Below are positions 1-8,507 of a stretch of 64,000 nt of DNA, in pieces. The DNA is taken from the NCBI GenBank assembly GCA_021776525.1, contig JAJFFT010000003.1, forward strand, positions 18,323-82,322. Reading direction: 5' to 3'. The translations under genes and the position numbers were made by a program. Source of the stretch: Robiginitomaculum sp. GTDB taxonomy: Bacteria; Pseudomonadota; Alphaproteobacteria; Caulobacterales; Maricaulaceae. Position 1 is the stretch's first letter. Every line of letters begins with the position of its first letter. The notes under the pieces were generated by a model, which was given only the letters and a program-made list of their open reading frames with translations, had not been told where the DNA came from and did no database searches.

Positions 1-336
1 GCCCAGGGTCAGATAAACATTCAGTTCCTGCTCGCTCAGGCCGGCCTGTTCTGCGGCTGTAGGGCCTTCACATTCAGGCACCGGCACAGCGGCCGCGCTT
101 TGTTGTTCATCAGCATTTGCGCTGGTATTGTGCGATGCTTTGGCAGAATCTGGCTCTTTTGGGGCGGGTTTGTCATGACTGGCTTTTTTCTTTTTCTTGC
201 CGCCCCCAGAGGCCCAGGCCGCTGTAGCCGGATCTAAAAACTGTAAAACGTCAGTGGTGATCGACAACGATTTCATGCCGAACAGGCCAAGCGCCAGCAC
301 CGCAACAAAAGCCAGTATTCGTGTTGATCGGGTCAT
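1..336 (-). CDS. MotE-like flagellar protein, C-terminus outside window
   Basis: Partial gene; the start (ATG at 334-336) is inside the window and the 3' end runs off at base 1. The 112 visible residues start with a short basic segment and one hydrophobic segment (about residues 7-20), followed by a Lys-rich stretch after GGG, then a low-complexity linker rich in Ala, Asp and Ser, then PECEG and the beginning of a helical region. This is the build of the MotE/MgtE-N-like periplasmic flagellar proteins found next to fliM in alphaproteobacteria, where MotE is a chaperone for the motility protein MotC. It lies four bases downstream of the DUF6468 gene, so it is the last visible member of the fliL-fliM operon. 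The family call rests on build and position because the conserved C-terminal domain is not in view. Confidence 0.55.
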   Translation of the reverse strand, partial: MTRSTRILAFVAVLALGLFGMKSLSITTDVLQFLDPATAAWASGGGKKKKKASHDKPAPKEPDSAKASHNTSANADEQQSAAAVPVPECEGPTAAEQAGLSEQELNVYLTLG

Positions 337-340
337 CTGT

Positions 341-703
341 TCACCCTGTTTCGCGCAGACGGTCCAACAATCCGCTGCGTTGCGGCGGGGTGCTGGAATT
401 ACTGGCATTTATGGGGGTGGCGACTTGTCCTTGACGGCCAAGACGTTGCAAATCGGCGGCTAGGCGCTGGGCACTGTGGATGCGGGCATCCAGCTCGGTG
501 CTGCTTTGGTTGGCCGTTTCGCGCAAGCCCGCAATACAGCTTTGGGCTTGTTCTGTGGCGGTGATTAAATCCTGTACCGCTTCGCGCATACCATCTTGGC
601 CATTGCGCAGGGCATTCAGGCGGCGATCAAGTCGCCAGCAATAAAACACCGTAACCAGAAGGAGGAGGGCCAGAAGAATTTCAAGTCCGAGTGTAAGTGT
701 CAT
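341..703 (-). CDS. DUF6468 flagellar-operon membrane protein
   Basis: 120 residues. One N-terminal membrane segment (about residues 5-22, LGLEILLALLLLVTVFYC) is followed by a long charged alpha-helical region that looks like a coiled coil, and a Ser/Pro-rich tail. Small proteins of this shape, DUF6468, sit immediately downstream of fliM in many alphaproteobacteria. Their role is not established; the position suggests a basal-body, switch or stator accessory function. The start codon overlaps the fliM stop by one base, so translation is probably coupled. Family assignment comes from recall of the pattern and the synteny. Confidence 0.65.
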   Translation of the reverse strand: MTLTLGLEILLALLLLVTVFYCWRLDRRLNALRNGQDGMREAVQDLITATEQAQSCIAGLRETANQSSTELDARIHSAQRLAADLQRLGRQGQVATPINASNSSTPPQRSGLLDRLRETG

Positions 704-1890
704 TACATTTGTTCCTCTAATTGCCGTCTTATTCCGGGTTTCAATCCGTCCTGGACACGAATGGCCATGTTGCGCCCCAGGCGCCCCATACGTCCATTAG
801 CCAGCATAATATTGCCGCAACGCAACATGATGTCGCTGTTGGGCGTTGTGTTCATCATGATGGTATCGCCGATTTTCAGATCCATCATCGTGCGCAAGGG
901 GACTTCATGTTCGTCCAGAACGGCGCTCACTTCCATGGCGGTTGACCACAGTTCAGACGCCAAATGGCTTTCCCAGATGTTATCGCGGCCAAATTTTTCG
1001 CCCATGAATTGCTGTAACAGCATTTTGCGAATGGGTTCCAGCGTGGCGTAGGGCAGCATCAATTCAATGCGTCCACCGCGATCTTCCATATCAATGCGTA
1101 ACCGCACCAAAATGGCGGCGTTGGCCGGGCGGGCAATGGCTGCAAAACGCGGGTTTGTCTCCACACGGTCCAGCGTAAAGTCTATTTCGGTCAGGGGCTT
1201 AAAGGCGGCCTGGGCATCTTGCAGGACCACTTCGATCATCCGTTGGACCAGTTGTCGTTCAATGGTCGTATAGGGGCGGCCTTCGACCCGCATGGCCGCT
1301 GTGCCACGTCGTCCGCCAAGCAGCACGTCGACAATGGAATAAATCAGGTTGGAATCAACCGTCAGCAAGCCATAATTGTCCAGCTGTTTGGCGCGAAACA
1401 CCGCCAGAATGGCCGGCAAGGGAATAGAGTTCAGATAATCGCCAAAGCGAATAGAAGAGATATTATCAAGGCTGACCTCGACATTATCTGAGGTGAAGTT
1501 ACGCAAAGACGTGGTCATTAACCGCACCAAGCGGTCAAAGACAATTTCCAGCATGGGCAGGCGTTCGTAAGACACCAAAGCGGTGTTTATGATCGACCGA
1601 ATGCCAGAATTTTCAGCGTCTTCGTCTTCGCCGCCTTCAAAGCCCAGAAGATTATCAATCTCGTCCTGGTTCAAAATGCGTTCGGCACCAGGGCCTTCAT
1701 CCGGGCCAGCCATGGCAATTTCATCGCCGCCTTCGGCCATTGCAGCCCATTCGGCGGCCATCGCGTCCTGGTCTTCGGCGCTGAGATCGTCATCGCCCAT
1801 ATCGCCGCCACCACCGCCGCCACCGGTATCTTCTTCGGCCATAGCGGCCCATTCAGCGGCCATTGCATCCTGATCAGTATCGTCAGCCAT
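703..1890 (-). CDS. fliM: flagellar motor switch protein FliM
   Basis: 395 residues, longer than the usual 320-340. The core is typical FliM: the CheY-binding motif (QDEIDNLL, residues 75-82), a CheC-like middle domain with conserved segments such as RNFTSDNVEVSLDNISSIRF, and a C-terminal SpoA domain that contacts FliN and FliG in the cytoplasmic C-ring. The extra length is an acidic N-terminal extension of about 70 residues in which a 14-residue unit, DQDAMAAEWAAMAE, occurs twice (residues 6-19 and 40-53), separated by a Gly/Asp linker. The switch motif is therefore internal instead of N-terminal. fliL lies 24 bases upstream in the same operon. Confidence 0.95.
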   Translation of the reverse strand: MADDTDQDAMAAEWAAMAEEDTGGGGGGGDMGDDDLSAEDQDAMAAEWAAMAEGGDEIAMAGPDEGPGAERILNQDEIDNLLGFEGGEDEDAENSGIRSIINTALVSYERLPMLEIVFDRLVRLMTTSLRNFTSDNVEVSLDNISSIRFGDYLNSIPLPAILAVFRAKQLDNYGLLTVDSNLIYSIVDVLLGGRRGTAAMRVEGRPYTTIERQLVQRMIEVVLQDAQAAFKPLTEIDFTLDRVETNPRFAAIARPANAAILVRLRIDMEDRGGRIELMLPYATLEPIRKMLLQQFMGEKFGRDNIWESHLASELWSTAMEVSAVLDEHEVPLRTMMDLKIGDTIMMNTTPNSDIMLRCGNIMLANGRMGRLGRNMAIRVQDGLKPGIRRQLEEQM

Positions 1891-1914
1891 CGTTAGTGTC
1901 CAAACTCATTCAAC

Positions 1915-2472
1915 CTAGTTCACCAAAAGCGTATCAATGGTCAAATCATTGACATGTATAGGGGCCACAGCCTGATTTACGCGGCGTAGCAGCTCAAGTT
2001 TCAGACGGTAATAACCGGCTGAGCCTTTGACATCTTCCATGCGCAATTCACGTAAAAAACCCTGATAACGATCGACAATGCGCGGCAGGACCGGCTCGAT
2101 CTTATGCAAGGTATCCTCGTCGGCAACTTCCAAAAGGACGACCAGTTTCAGCACCGAGGTTTCGCCGTCTTCATTGACAATATTGGCGTAAATCGGCGGT
2201 AGTTCGTAATAGACCGGATCGGGGGCATGTTCTTCGCTGGTCGCTTCACCGTGTTCGCCGCCTTCACCATTTTCGGCGCTGGCTGTTTCGGCATCGGCAT
2301 CTTTTTTGCCGCCAAACATCATCAAAGCACCGGCGGTCCCGAGCAGTAAAACAAGCAAAACGGGCAGGCCAATGAATAACAGCTTTTTCTTCAGGCCGCC
2401 TTTTTTAGCACCCTCTTCCTCTTCGCCGTCAGCGTCTTCGCCGTCCCGTTCTTTGTCTTCTTCGTCGGCCAT
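1915..2472 (-). CDS. fliL: flagellar basal body-associated protein FliL
   Basis: 185 residues. A highly charged cytoplasmic N-terminus (DEEDKERDGEDADGEEEEGAKK) leads into one membrane segment (about residues 31-53), an acidic His-containing linker, and the periplasmic FliL domain with the family-typical sequence YYELPPIYANI and a C-terminal region ending in TIDTLLVN. FliL surrounds the stator units and influences torque and stator stability. It is the first gene of the fliL-fliM-DUF6468-MotE operon. A CtrA-type half site lies about 45 bases upstream, matching the class II control of fliLM in Caulobacter. Confidence 0.93.
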   Translation of the reverse strand: MADEEDKERDGEDADGEEEEGAKKGGLKKKLLFIGLPVLLVLLLGTAGALMMFGGKKDADAETASAENGEGGEHGEATSEEHAPDPVYYELPPIYANIVNEDGETSVLKLVVLLEVADEDTLHKIEPVLPRIVDRYQGFLRELRMEDVKGSAGYYRLKLELLRRVNQAVAPIHVNDLTIDTLLVN

Positions 2473-2516
2473 GAGGCTCCCCTAAAAATCATTCTCTTAT
2501 AATAGGGGGAATTATG

Positions 2517-2532
2517 GTTAAGGAGATGTTGC
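2517..2532 (-). promoter_or_regulatory. CtrA-type binding site upstream of fliL
   Basis: On the minus strand the sequence reads GCAA-N7-TTAACC. The CtrA consensus is TTAA-N7-TTAAC, so the downstream half is perfect and the upstream half has two mismatches. It lies about 45-60 bases upstream of the fliL start, a normal promoter position. Binding is inferred from the sequence only. Confidence 0.5.
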
Positions 2533-2671
2533 GATTGTGCCGGTTTACGGCGCATTTCTCACAAAGCCGACCACGGCATTTCCTGCCGGTTTGTGGGCAG
2601 AAGTGTTCTATCGGCATCAAAAGTCAGCCATGAAAAATTTATAACATACTGTAATGCAAGCATAAAAATGC

Positions 2672-2687
2672 TGGCACGGTCTGTGCA
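2672..2687 (+). promoter_or_regulatory. sigma-54 promoter of the flgF operon
   Basis: TGGCACGGTCTGTGCA has GG and GC separated by exactly ten bases, the required -24/-12 geometry of RpoN promoters, and a perfect TGGCACG -24 box. It lies 55 bases upstream of the flgF ATG. In Caulobacter the homologous rod/hook operons are sigma-54 and FlbD dependent. Confidence 0.85.
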
Positions 2688-2742
2688 ATGCTTGCGGCAC
2701 AGGTCGCTGAATGCGCCCTTCACGGCAGAAGCAGGTGGACAC

Positions 2743-3480
2743 ATGAATAACGCTCTAATGGTTGGGCTGACGCGGCAGATGGTTCTGCGCCGTCAAATGG
2801 ACATCACCGCCAACAATATTGCCAACATGTCGACCGCCGGTTTCAAGGTTGAAAAACTCATTTTACAAAAAGTTGCCGATGGCCCAGCCCGGCATCTTGA
2901 TGGCCCTTCAAAAATCAGCTTCGTTCAAGATACCGGCGTTTCGCGCAGGTTTTCTGATGGAAAAATTGAAGGCACTGGCCGGGCCTTTGACCTGGCATTG
3001 AACGGCCCCGGATTTTTCGTTGTCGAAACCCCCGGCGGCGAGCGTTATACCCGTGATGGCCGGTTTTCGGTCAATGACACCGGAACATTAAGCACTTTCG
3101 ACGGCATGCCGGTTCTGGATGATGGCGGCGCGCCGATCCTGCTGGATGTCAATGGCGAAGAGCCGGTGATCGGCAAAGACGGCTCCGTCAAAGTCGGCAA
3201 TCTGGTGGTTGCTAAGCTGGACATTGCTAATTTTGATCGCCTGGACAAACTTCAGAAAGTTGGCGAAGGGCGTTTCAAGGCACCGCCCAGGCTGGAAGTT
3301 CTGGCCGTGGAAAACCCGATTGTCATGCAGGGACATCTTGAGCGCTCTAACGTTGTAGCGATCGTTGAAATGAGCCGCATGATCCAGACCACACGAGCCT
3401 ATCAATCCGTGAGCAATATGCTCAATCAGGCAGAAACCCTTAGCAAGCGCACAGTCGAGCGCCTCGGCAGTGTGCGCTAA
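2743..3480 (+). CDS. flgF: flagellar basal-body rod protein FlgF
   Basis: 245 residues, the usual length for FlgF. The protein begins MNNALMVGLTRQMVLRRQMD and carries the N-terminal rod motif (ITANNIANMSTAGFK) and the C-terminal rod/hook helix (about 200-243, ending in MLNQAETLSKRTVERLG). FlgF is a proximal rod subunit exported by the flagellar type III apparatus. The open frame extends upstream to 2593, but that extension covers the sigma-54 promoter and has no rod-protein similarity, so the ATG at 2743 after GCAGGTGG is chosen. It is first in flgF-flgG-flgA-flgH. Confidence 0.94.
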   Translation: MNNALMVGLTRQMVLRRQMDITANNIANMSTAGFKVEKLILQKVADGPARHLDGPSKISFVQDTGVSRRFSDGKIEGTGRAFDLALNGPGFFVVETPGGERYTRDGRFSVNDTGTLSTFDGMPVLDDGGAPILLDVNGEEPVIGKDGSVKVGNLVVAKLDIANFDRLDKLQKVGEGRFKAPPRLEVLAVENPIVMQGHLERSNVVAIVEMSRMIQTTRAYQSVSNMLNQAETLSKRTVERLGSVR

Positions 3481-3514
3481 GGCGCGCACCCATAACAGGA
3501 CTTAGGAGAGAAAC

Positions 3515-4303
3515 ATGCGTGCACTCAATACCGCGGCGACCGGCATGCTGGCCCAGCAACTCAATGTCGAGGTGATTTCCAATAACATCGCCAATATGAA
3601 CACCACGGCCTTTAAGCGCCAACGAGCCGAGTTCCAGGACCTGCTCTATCAAAGCGTAGAGCGGGCCGGGGCCAGTTCATCGGATTCTGGAACGATCGTG
3701 CCAACGGGTGTTCAGATCGGTCTGGGTGTTAAAGCCGGCTCAGTTTACCGCATTACCGAACAGGGCAATCTGGCCCAGACCGGCAATAAGTTTGATGTTG
3801 CGATCAGTGGTAAAGGCTATTTTCGCATCCAGCTTCCTTCGGGCGAGGATGCTTATACCCGTGCCGGTAATTTCGCCGTAAATGGTGACGGGCAATTAAC
3901 CACTGAGGACGGCTACACCGTGGCACCTGGTATCACACTGCCGCAAGATGCCACCGACGTGATCATCAATGCTCAGGGGCAAGTGCAGGCACTGACCCCC
4001 GGCACCCCGGCACCGGCGGTGGTTGGCCAGCTGGAAATTGTGACGTTCTTCAACGAAGGCGGTCTGGATCCACAAGGGGATAATCTGTTCCTGGAATCTG
4101 CGGCCTCTGGCCCGGCCAATGCCGGCACACCCGGATCCCCCGGCTTTGGCAGTATTGTGCAAGGTTTTATTGAAACCTCGAACGTCAATGCGGTGCAGGA
4201 AATTACCGCGTTGATCGCCGCCCAACGAGCCTATGAAATGAATTCCAAAGTCATCACCGCATCAGATGAGATGCTCTCGACCAGCGCCAATTTGCGTCGC
4301 TAA
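3515..4303 (+). CDS. flgG: flagellar distal rod protein FlgG
   Basis: 262 residues, standard for FlgG. N-terminal motif NTAATGMLAQQ followed by ISNNIANMNTTAFKR, a central D1-type domain with the rod signature TRAGNFAVNGDGQL, and the C-terminal motif ITALIAAQRAYEMNSKVI. FlgG builds the distal rod that crosses the periplasm inside the P and L rings. An AGGAGAG ribosome site precedes the ATG. It lies 34 bases after flgF in the same operon. Confidence 0.97.
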   Translation: MRALNTAATGMLAQQLNVEVISNNIANMNTTAFKRQRAEFQDLLYQSVERAGASSSDSGTIVPTGVQIGLGVKAGSVYRITEQGNLAQTGNKFDVAISGKGYFRIQLPSGEDAYTRAGNFAVNGDGQLTTEDGYTVAPGITLPQDATDVIINAQGQVQALTPGTPAPAVVGQLEIVTFFNEGGLDPQGDNLFLESAASGPANAGTPGSPGFGSIVQGFIETSNVNAVQEITALIAAQRAYEMNSKVITASDEMLSTSANLRR

Positions 4304-4322
4304 TAAAGGGATACGGGTTGTA

Positions 4323-5312
4323 ATGAACATCTTTTTTGAACACGGGCGTTTACGCCGCGCGGTCACCACCATTGCGCTGGTTCTGTTGTTTTTTGCGGCC
4401 AGTACATCTCTGGTGCTGGGTGCGCCGGCACAATTGGACGAGCCGCTGCGCCTGCGGACCCAGATTGAAAGCCAGGATGCCAATTTACGCTTTGGCGATG
4501 TATTCTCAAACGCTGGCGATCTGGCGCAAACCGTTCTGACCCGCGCCCCAGAACCTGGCCGTATGGTTTCCTTGGACCCGGCCTGGTTGTCGGCCAAGGC
4601 CCGCCAGCATAACCGGGTTTGGAAGAATATTTCCACGCTGAAACGGGTGACGGTGCGCCGCGCCGGTCACCGCATCGACAGTGGTGTGCTCAGCGCACTG
4701 ATCCAACAGGAATTGGGCCAATCCGGTGGTGATGGACGCTATGAAGTGGCGCTGGCCAATCGCGGCCAGACCTTGTTTGTGCCTTTGGATGGACGCGGCG
4801 AACCACAGGTTTTGTCACTGGATTTGAACAATCAGAACGGCGCATTTACGGCCCGTGTGCTGGCCTATGATGATGCCAATGTGGTCGAGGTTCGGGGCCG
4901 TGCCTGGCACCTGACCCAGGTGCCAACGCTGGTCCGTTCTTATATGGCCGGCGAGGAAATCCGTCCCGAAGATATACAGTGGAGCGATATTCGCGAAGCC
5001 AGCCTGCGCCCCGGAACCATTATGGATAGCGAAAGTTTTACCGGACAGGCCAGTCGGCGGGCCTTGCGTGCCGGCAAGCCTTTACGGGCGACGGATTTGA
5101 AGCGCATGACCGCTATTAAACGCGGCGAGATTTTGACGATCACATATATTGTGCCCGGCATTCGCCTTACCGCCAAGGCGCGGGCGTTGGACGAGGCCGC
5201 TTTGGGCGACACCTTGCGGGTCGTCAATTTACAATCAAGCCGCACCATTGATGTGGTGGTGACCGCACCGGGTCAGGCCCGGTCCAGTTTTAGCCCCGCT
5301 GTCGGCGGTTAG
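4323..5312 (+). CDS. flgA: flagella basal body P-ring formation protein FlgA
   Basis: 329 residues starting at ATG 4323; the longer frame would overlap the end of flgG. A signal peptide (about residues 10-33, ending in LVLGAPA) marks export to the periplasm. The C-terminal half contains the SAF-like/ChapFlgA region (VRSYMAGEEIRPEDIQWSDI and the following segment to TAPGQ). FlgA is the chaperone for assembly of FlgI into the P ring. Its gene lies between flgG and flgH, the common alphaproteobacterial order. The protein is longer than enterobacterial FlgA (about 220), as is usual in this class. Confidence 0.9.
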   Translation: MNIFFEHGRLRRAVTTIALVLLFFAASTSLVLGAPAQLDEPLRLRTQIESQDANLRFGDVFSNAGDLAQTVLTRAPEPGRMVSLDPAWLSAKARQHNRVWKNISTLKRVTVRRAGHRIDSGVLSALIQQELGQSGGDGRYEVALANRGQTLFVPLDGRGEPQVLSLDLNNQNGAFTARVLAYDDANVVEVRGRAWHLTQVPTLVRSYMAGEEIRPEDIQWSDIREASLRPGTIMDSESFTGQASRRALRAGKPLRATDLKRMTAIKRGEILTITYIVPGIRLTAKARALDEAALGDTLRVVNLQSSRTIDVVVTAPGQARSSFSPAVGG

Positions 5313-5319
5313 GAGAAGT

Positions 5320-6045
5320 ATGATGAAAAAAATAGCGTATATTCTAGCCGGGGCGGTGCTTCTGTCAGGGTGCGGTACATTTGATCGGGTCAAGCGTATT
5401 GGCAAAGCCCCCAAAATGACCCCTATGGAAAATCCGGCCAATGTTTATGGCAAGAAACCGGTGATTATGCCGATGCCAGCTGTGGCGCGGGAAAAAGACG
5501 ACCGCAATTCATTATGGCGGACCGGCGCGCGAACGTTCTTTAACGATCAACGTGCCCAGCAAATCGGCGATATTTTGACGGTATCCATCCAGATTCAGGA
5601 CAAGGCCAAAATTCAAAACTCGACCGAGCGGAGCCGCACCTCCGGTGAGGATTCTGATCTGACTAACCTTTTTGGTCTTGAGAAAAAGCTGGGCAGTATC
5701 AACCCGGCTTCGCTGGCCAGCTTTGGCTCGAATAGTAACAATAAGGGGGCGGGCACGGTTGATCGTTCTGAATCCGTGGATTTGACGGTTGCCGCCGTGG
5801 TCACCCAAGTGCTGCCCAACGGCAATCTGGTGATTGCCGGGCGTCAGGAAGTCCGCATTAATAATGAAGTGCGCGAACTTCTGGTGTCAGGCGTCGTGCG
5901 CCCTGAAGACATTGCCTCGGATAATGTGATCGAGCATACACAAATCGCCGAAGCACGCATTTCCTATGGTGGTCGCGGTACCATTTCGGATGTGCAAAAC
6001 CCCCGTTACGGGCAAGAGCTGTTCGATATATTGTTCCCGTTCTAA
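5320..6045 (+). CDS. flgH: flagellar L-ring protein FlgH
   Basis: 241 residues. The N-terminal lipoprotein signal peptide ends in a lipobox, LSGC, at about residue 18, so the mature protein is lipid-anchored to the outer membrane. Family motifs follow: SLWRTGARTFFNDQRAQQIGDILTV, then VVTQVLPNGNLVIAGRQEV and a C-terminal ARISYGGRGTISDVQ. FlgH forms the outer-membrane L ring. It is the last gene of the flgF operon; the next gene is convergent 13 bases away. Confidence 0.96.
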   Translation: MMKKIAYILAGAVLLSGCGTFDRVKRIGKAPKMTPMENPANVYGKKPVIMPMPAVAREKDDRNSLWRTGARTFFNDQRAQQIGDILTVSIQIQDKAKIQNSTERSRTSGEDSDLTNLFGLEKKLGSINPASLASFGSNSNNKGAGTVDRSESVDLTVAAVVTQVLPNGNLVIAGRQEVRINNEVRELLVSGVVRPEDIASDNVIEHTQIAEARISYGGRGTISDVQNPRYGQELFDILFPF

Positions 6046-6058
6046 GCGGTACTTTGCA

Positions 6059-6640
6059 TTACAGTTTTAACAGGTTCTCGCACCGGGCAATCCATTGCCG
6101 GGTGCGTGGCCGTTTGGCCAGATCAAAGCCGCCTTCGGCCGCTAGGCGCGTATAGGCCAAAAGCGCAATGTCGGCGATGCTGAACTGTTCAGCCACCAGC
6201 CAGTTTTTGTTCTGCAAGGCGTGTTCCAGATCGTTCAGCGCCGCTTCGCCGCGTTCAACCCGCCAAGCTTCGCGCTCGTGCGCAGGCTTGCCTTGATAGA
6301 GCATATGAAAGCGACAGACGGCCACATAAGGCTCGTGGCTGTATTGTTCCCAAAACAGCCATTGATTGACCTCAGCCTGATTAAAACTGTCCTTGGGTAT
6401 CAGCGTGCTATCTTGTGCCAGATAACTAATAATGGCGTTGGATTGGGACAATATACGGCCATCATCCAGTTCAAGCACCGGAACCTGTCCCGACGGGTTC
6501 ATGGCCAAAAAGCCGTCGGTCCGGCTTTGCCCTTTGAGAATATCAACCGCTTCCCAGCGATAGGGCAGGCCCAGATAGTCGGCCGTGTATTTAATTTTCA
6601 GGCAATTGCCTGAAATCATGTCGCCATAGATTGTTATCAT
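6059..6640 (-). CDS. glutathione S-transferase family protein
   Basis: 193 residues from the ATG at 6640. A longer frame exists upstream, but it runs through the msrQ gene in another frame. The N-terminal thioredoxin-like domain has the cis-proline and gamma-Glu binding signature (PSGQVPVLELDDGRILSQSN, about 50-70), and the C-terminal all-helical domain ends with a typical NWLVAEQFSIADIALLAY segment. It probably conjugates or reduces small molecules with glutathione in the cytoplasm; the substrate is unknown. The start overlaps the msrQ stop (ATGA), so it is translationally coupled to the MsrPQ methionine-sulfoxide repair genes, which suggests a role in oxidative or electrophile stress. Confidence 0.88.
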   Translation of the reverse strand: MITIYGDMISGNCLKIKYTADYLGLPYRWEAVDILKGQSRTDGFLAMNPSGQVPVLELDDGRILSQSNAIISYLAQDSTLIPKDSFNQAEVNQWLFWEQYSHEPYVAVCRFHMLYQGKPAHEREAWRVERGEAALNDLEHALQNKNWLVAEQFSIADIALLAYTRLAAEGGFDLAKRPRTRQWIARCENLLKL

Positions 6641-7269
6641 GCCGTCCTCTTTGTCTTTTGCACACGGTACCATTTCACAACCCGCCAGCCCAGTAAGAAA
6701 ATGGCGATAGCCCCATGCACCAAAGGCATAAGTTGAAACCCTTTGGCCATGAAAATATGGTGCACGACGGCTAGCAAAATGGCCGGGTAAATCAGCATAT
6801 GCAGACGTTTCCAGCGCTTGGGTCCAAGATGGCGCAAGGATGCATTGGTCGAGGTCAGCGCCAACGGGACAAGCAGCGCAAAGGCGCTCATGCCCAAAGT
6901 GATATAGGTGCGCTTGACCACGTCTTTCCATAATTTGGCGAGGCTGAAAAACAGGTCCAGTCCCAGATAACTGCCCAAATGCAGGCTCATATAAAAGAAA
7001 GCATAAAGACCGGCCATACGGCGCAGGCGTGTCAGTGCCGCCATGCGGGTGATGTCGCGCAAAGGCGTGATCGCCAAAGTGATCAACAAAACCCGGATGG
7101 CCGTATCACCCAAAAAGCGATTGGTGGCCTCGATCGGGTTCACGCCCAGATCATTATATTGGCCCATGAGCAAAAGGCTCCATTGCCAGGCGAGCCAGGC
7201 AAAGGGCAGGCCCAAGGCAATAAAGGCCCCGGTTTTGAGATAGGCAAAGGGAATGGTTTTAAGGGTCAT
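6637..7269 (-). CDS. msrQ: heme-binding membrane subunit MsrQ of methionine sulfoxide reductase
   Basis: 210 residues from ATG 7269. It is a polytopic membrane protein of the ferric-reductase-like transmembrane family with about six segments and heme-ligand histidines in MSLHLGSYLGLD, KRWKRLHMLIYPAI and LAVVHHIFMAKG. MsrQ (YedZ) passes electrons to periplasmic MsrP. The open frame extends upstream, but that extension translates a repeat-derived peptide (PHLGPLPQGE), so the ATG after GGAGAGGTGGACA is preferred. It is located directly downstream of msrP, as in most proteobacteria. Confidence 0.92.
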   Translation of the reverse strand: MTLKTIPFAYLKTGAFIALGLPFAWLAWQWSLLLMGQYNDLGVNPIEATNRFLGDTAIRVLLITLAITPLRDITRMAALTRLRRMAGLYAFFYMSLHLGSYLGLDLFFSLAKLWKDVVKRTYITLGMSAFALLVPLALTSTNASLRHLGPKRWKRLHMLIYPAILLAVVHHIFMAKGFQLMPLVHGAIAIFLLGWRVVKWYRVQKTKRTA

Positions 7270-7316
7270 ATTGTCCACCTCTCCTTGTGGGAGAGGACCG
7301 AGGTGAGGGGATGATG
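7265..7316. repeat. REP-like palindromic repeat at the msrQ start
   Basis: The stretch contains a perfect hairpin, CCTCTCC-TTGTG-GGAGAGG (7278-7296), flanked by CACCTC/GAGGTGAGG arms. Its minus-strand translation gives PHLGPLPQGE, a peptide characteristic of dispersed intergenic repeats in many proteobacteria. The GGAGAGG arm doubles as the ribosome binding site of msrQ. Whether further copies exist elsewhere in the genome cannot be seen here. Confidence 0.55.
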
Positions 7317-7419
7317 GTTCAATAGCGGACTTTCGCTCAGGCGCAAAACCTGTTGTCTGCCGTGCCCGTTCCACCATCTTCTTCTTCAATAAAAGATGGG
7401 GTGATGAAAGACGTAGCGC

Positions 7420-8397
7420 TTAGTGGTTTTTGCGCAAATCCATGCCGGCATAAAGCCCGGCAACCGCATCAGCATAACCGTTAAACATTTGGGTATCACG
7501 GCGCGCCAAAGCCCCGGAAAATCCGGCCTGTGGCCCGATAACACGCTCGCTGGCCTGGCTCCACCTTGGGTGTTCAACCAGCGGGTTCACATTGGAATAA
7601 AACCCGTATTCGCGTGCGTTAGACTGGTTCCAAGAGGTTTCGGGCATAGTTTCGGAAAACCGAATACGCTCGATTGATTTGATGGATTTATAGCCATATT
7701 TCCACGGCACGACGAGGCGGATCGGTGCGCCGTTCTGATTGGGCAGCACCCGGCCATAAAGGCCCACGGCCAGAAAGGGCAATGGGTTCATGGCTTCGTC
7801 AATGCGCAGGCCTTCGCGGTAGGGCCATTTCAGCACTGGCCAGAAAGTACCCGGCATTTCCTTGCGGCTGTTTTTGGTGAAGAATTGTACGAATTTGGCT
7901 TTTGAATTTGGCTCAAACTTTTTTAGAACCGAAGCCAGAGGCACACCAACCCATGGGATCACCATCGACCAGGCCTCGACACAGCGATGGCGGTAAATGC
8001 GTTCTTCAAGGGCGTTATAATCAATCAGATCTTCCAGCGCGTAGGTGCCGGTTTTATCGGCTTCGCCTTCAACCGTGACAGTCCATGGCTTGGTGATCAG
8101 CTTGTGGGCTTTTTTGGCGGGATCACCCTTGCCGGTGCCAAACTCATAAAAGTTATTATAACTGGTCACGGCGTCCCACGGGACCATCGGATCATCGACG
8201 GTATAACCGCTTTTGGCGGCTTTAAGCAGGGCGTAATCATCCGGCATAGCGCGTTTGGCCTGTGCGGCGGCGGGCAAAGCCAACGTGCCACCCGCGGCCA
8301 CAAAGGCGGCCAGAAACTCACGGCGGCGCAAATACGCCGATTGTGGGGTTACGTCATTATCTTTGAGGTCAAAGCCCGATGGGTGGCGGATCAGCAT
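7420..8397 (-). CDS. msrP: periplasmic methionine sulfoxide reductase catalytic subunit MsrP
   Basis: 325 residues. The N-terminus has a twin-arginine signal ([11 protein letters not shown], then a hydrophobic core ending ALPAAAQA), as expected for a molybdopterin enzyme folded before export. The molybdenum-ligand cysteine lies in [18 protein letters not shown], and the sulfite-oxidase fold continues through [20 protein letters not shown]. MsrP (YedY) reduces methionine sulfoxide in periplasmic proteins using electrons from MsrQ. The ATG at 8397 is preferred because GGAG lies nine bases upstream; an earlier in-frame TTG would place that GGAG inside the gene. Confidence 0.95.
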   Translation of the reverse strand: MLIRHPSGFDLKDNDVTPQSAYLRRREFLAAFVAAGGTLALPAAAQAKRAMPDDYALLKAAKSGYTVDDPMVPWDAVTSYNNFYEFGTGKGDPAKKAHKLITKPWTVTVEGEADKTGTYALEDLIDYNALEERIYRHRCVEAWSMVIPWVGVPLASVLKKFEPNSKAKFVQFFTKNSRKEMPGTFWPVLKWPYREGLRIDEAMNPLPFLAVGLYGRVLPNQNGAPIRLVVPWKYGYKSIKSIERIRFSETMPETSWNQSNAREYGFYSNVNPLVEHPRWSQASERVIGPQAGFSGALARRDTQMFNGYADAVAGLYAGMDLRKNH

Positions 8398-8507
8398 AGA
8401 TGTATTCTCCAAATGTCGTACGGCCCCAAAACTGTTCTATCGATACGCCGCACATTGTACCACATAAAATATGGAGGCTCACAACAAGTTCATAGTCCGT
8501 GATGAGG

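Noticed and set aside
7270..7389. N-terminal extension of msrQ.
   Set aside because: It translates a repeat-derived peptide and is not part of the MsrQ family.
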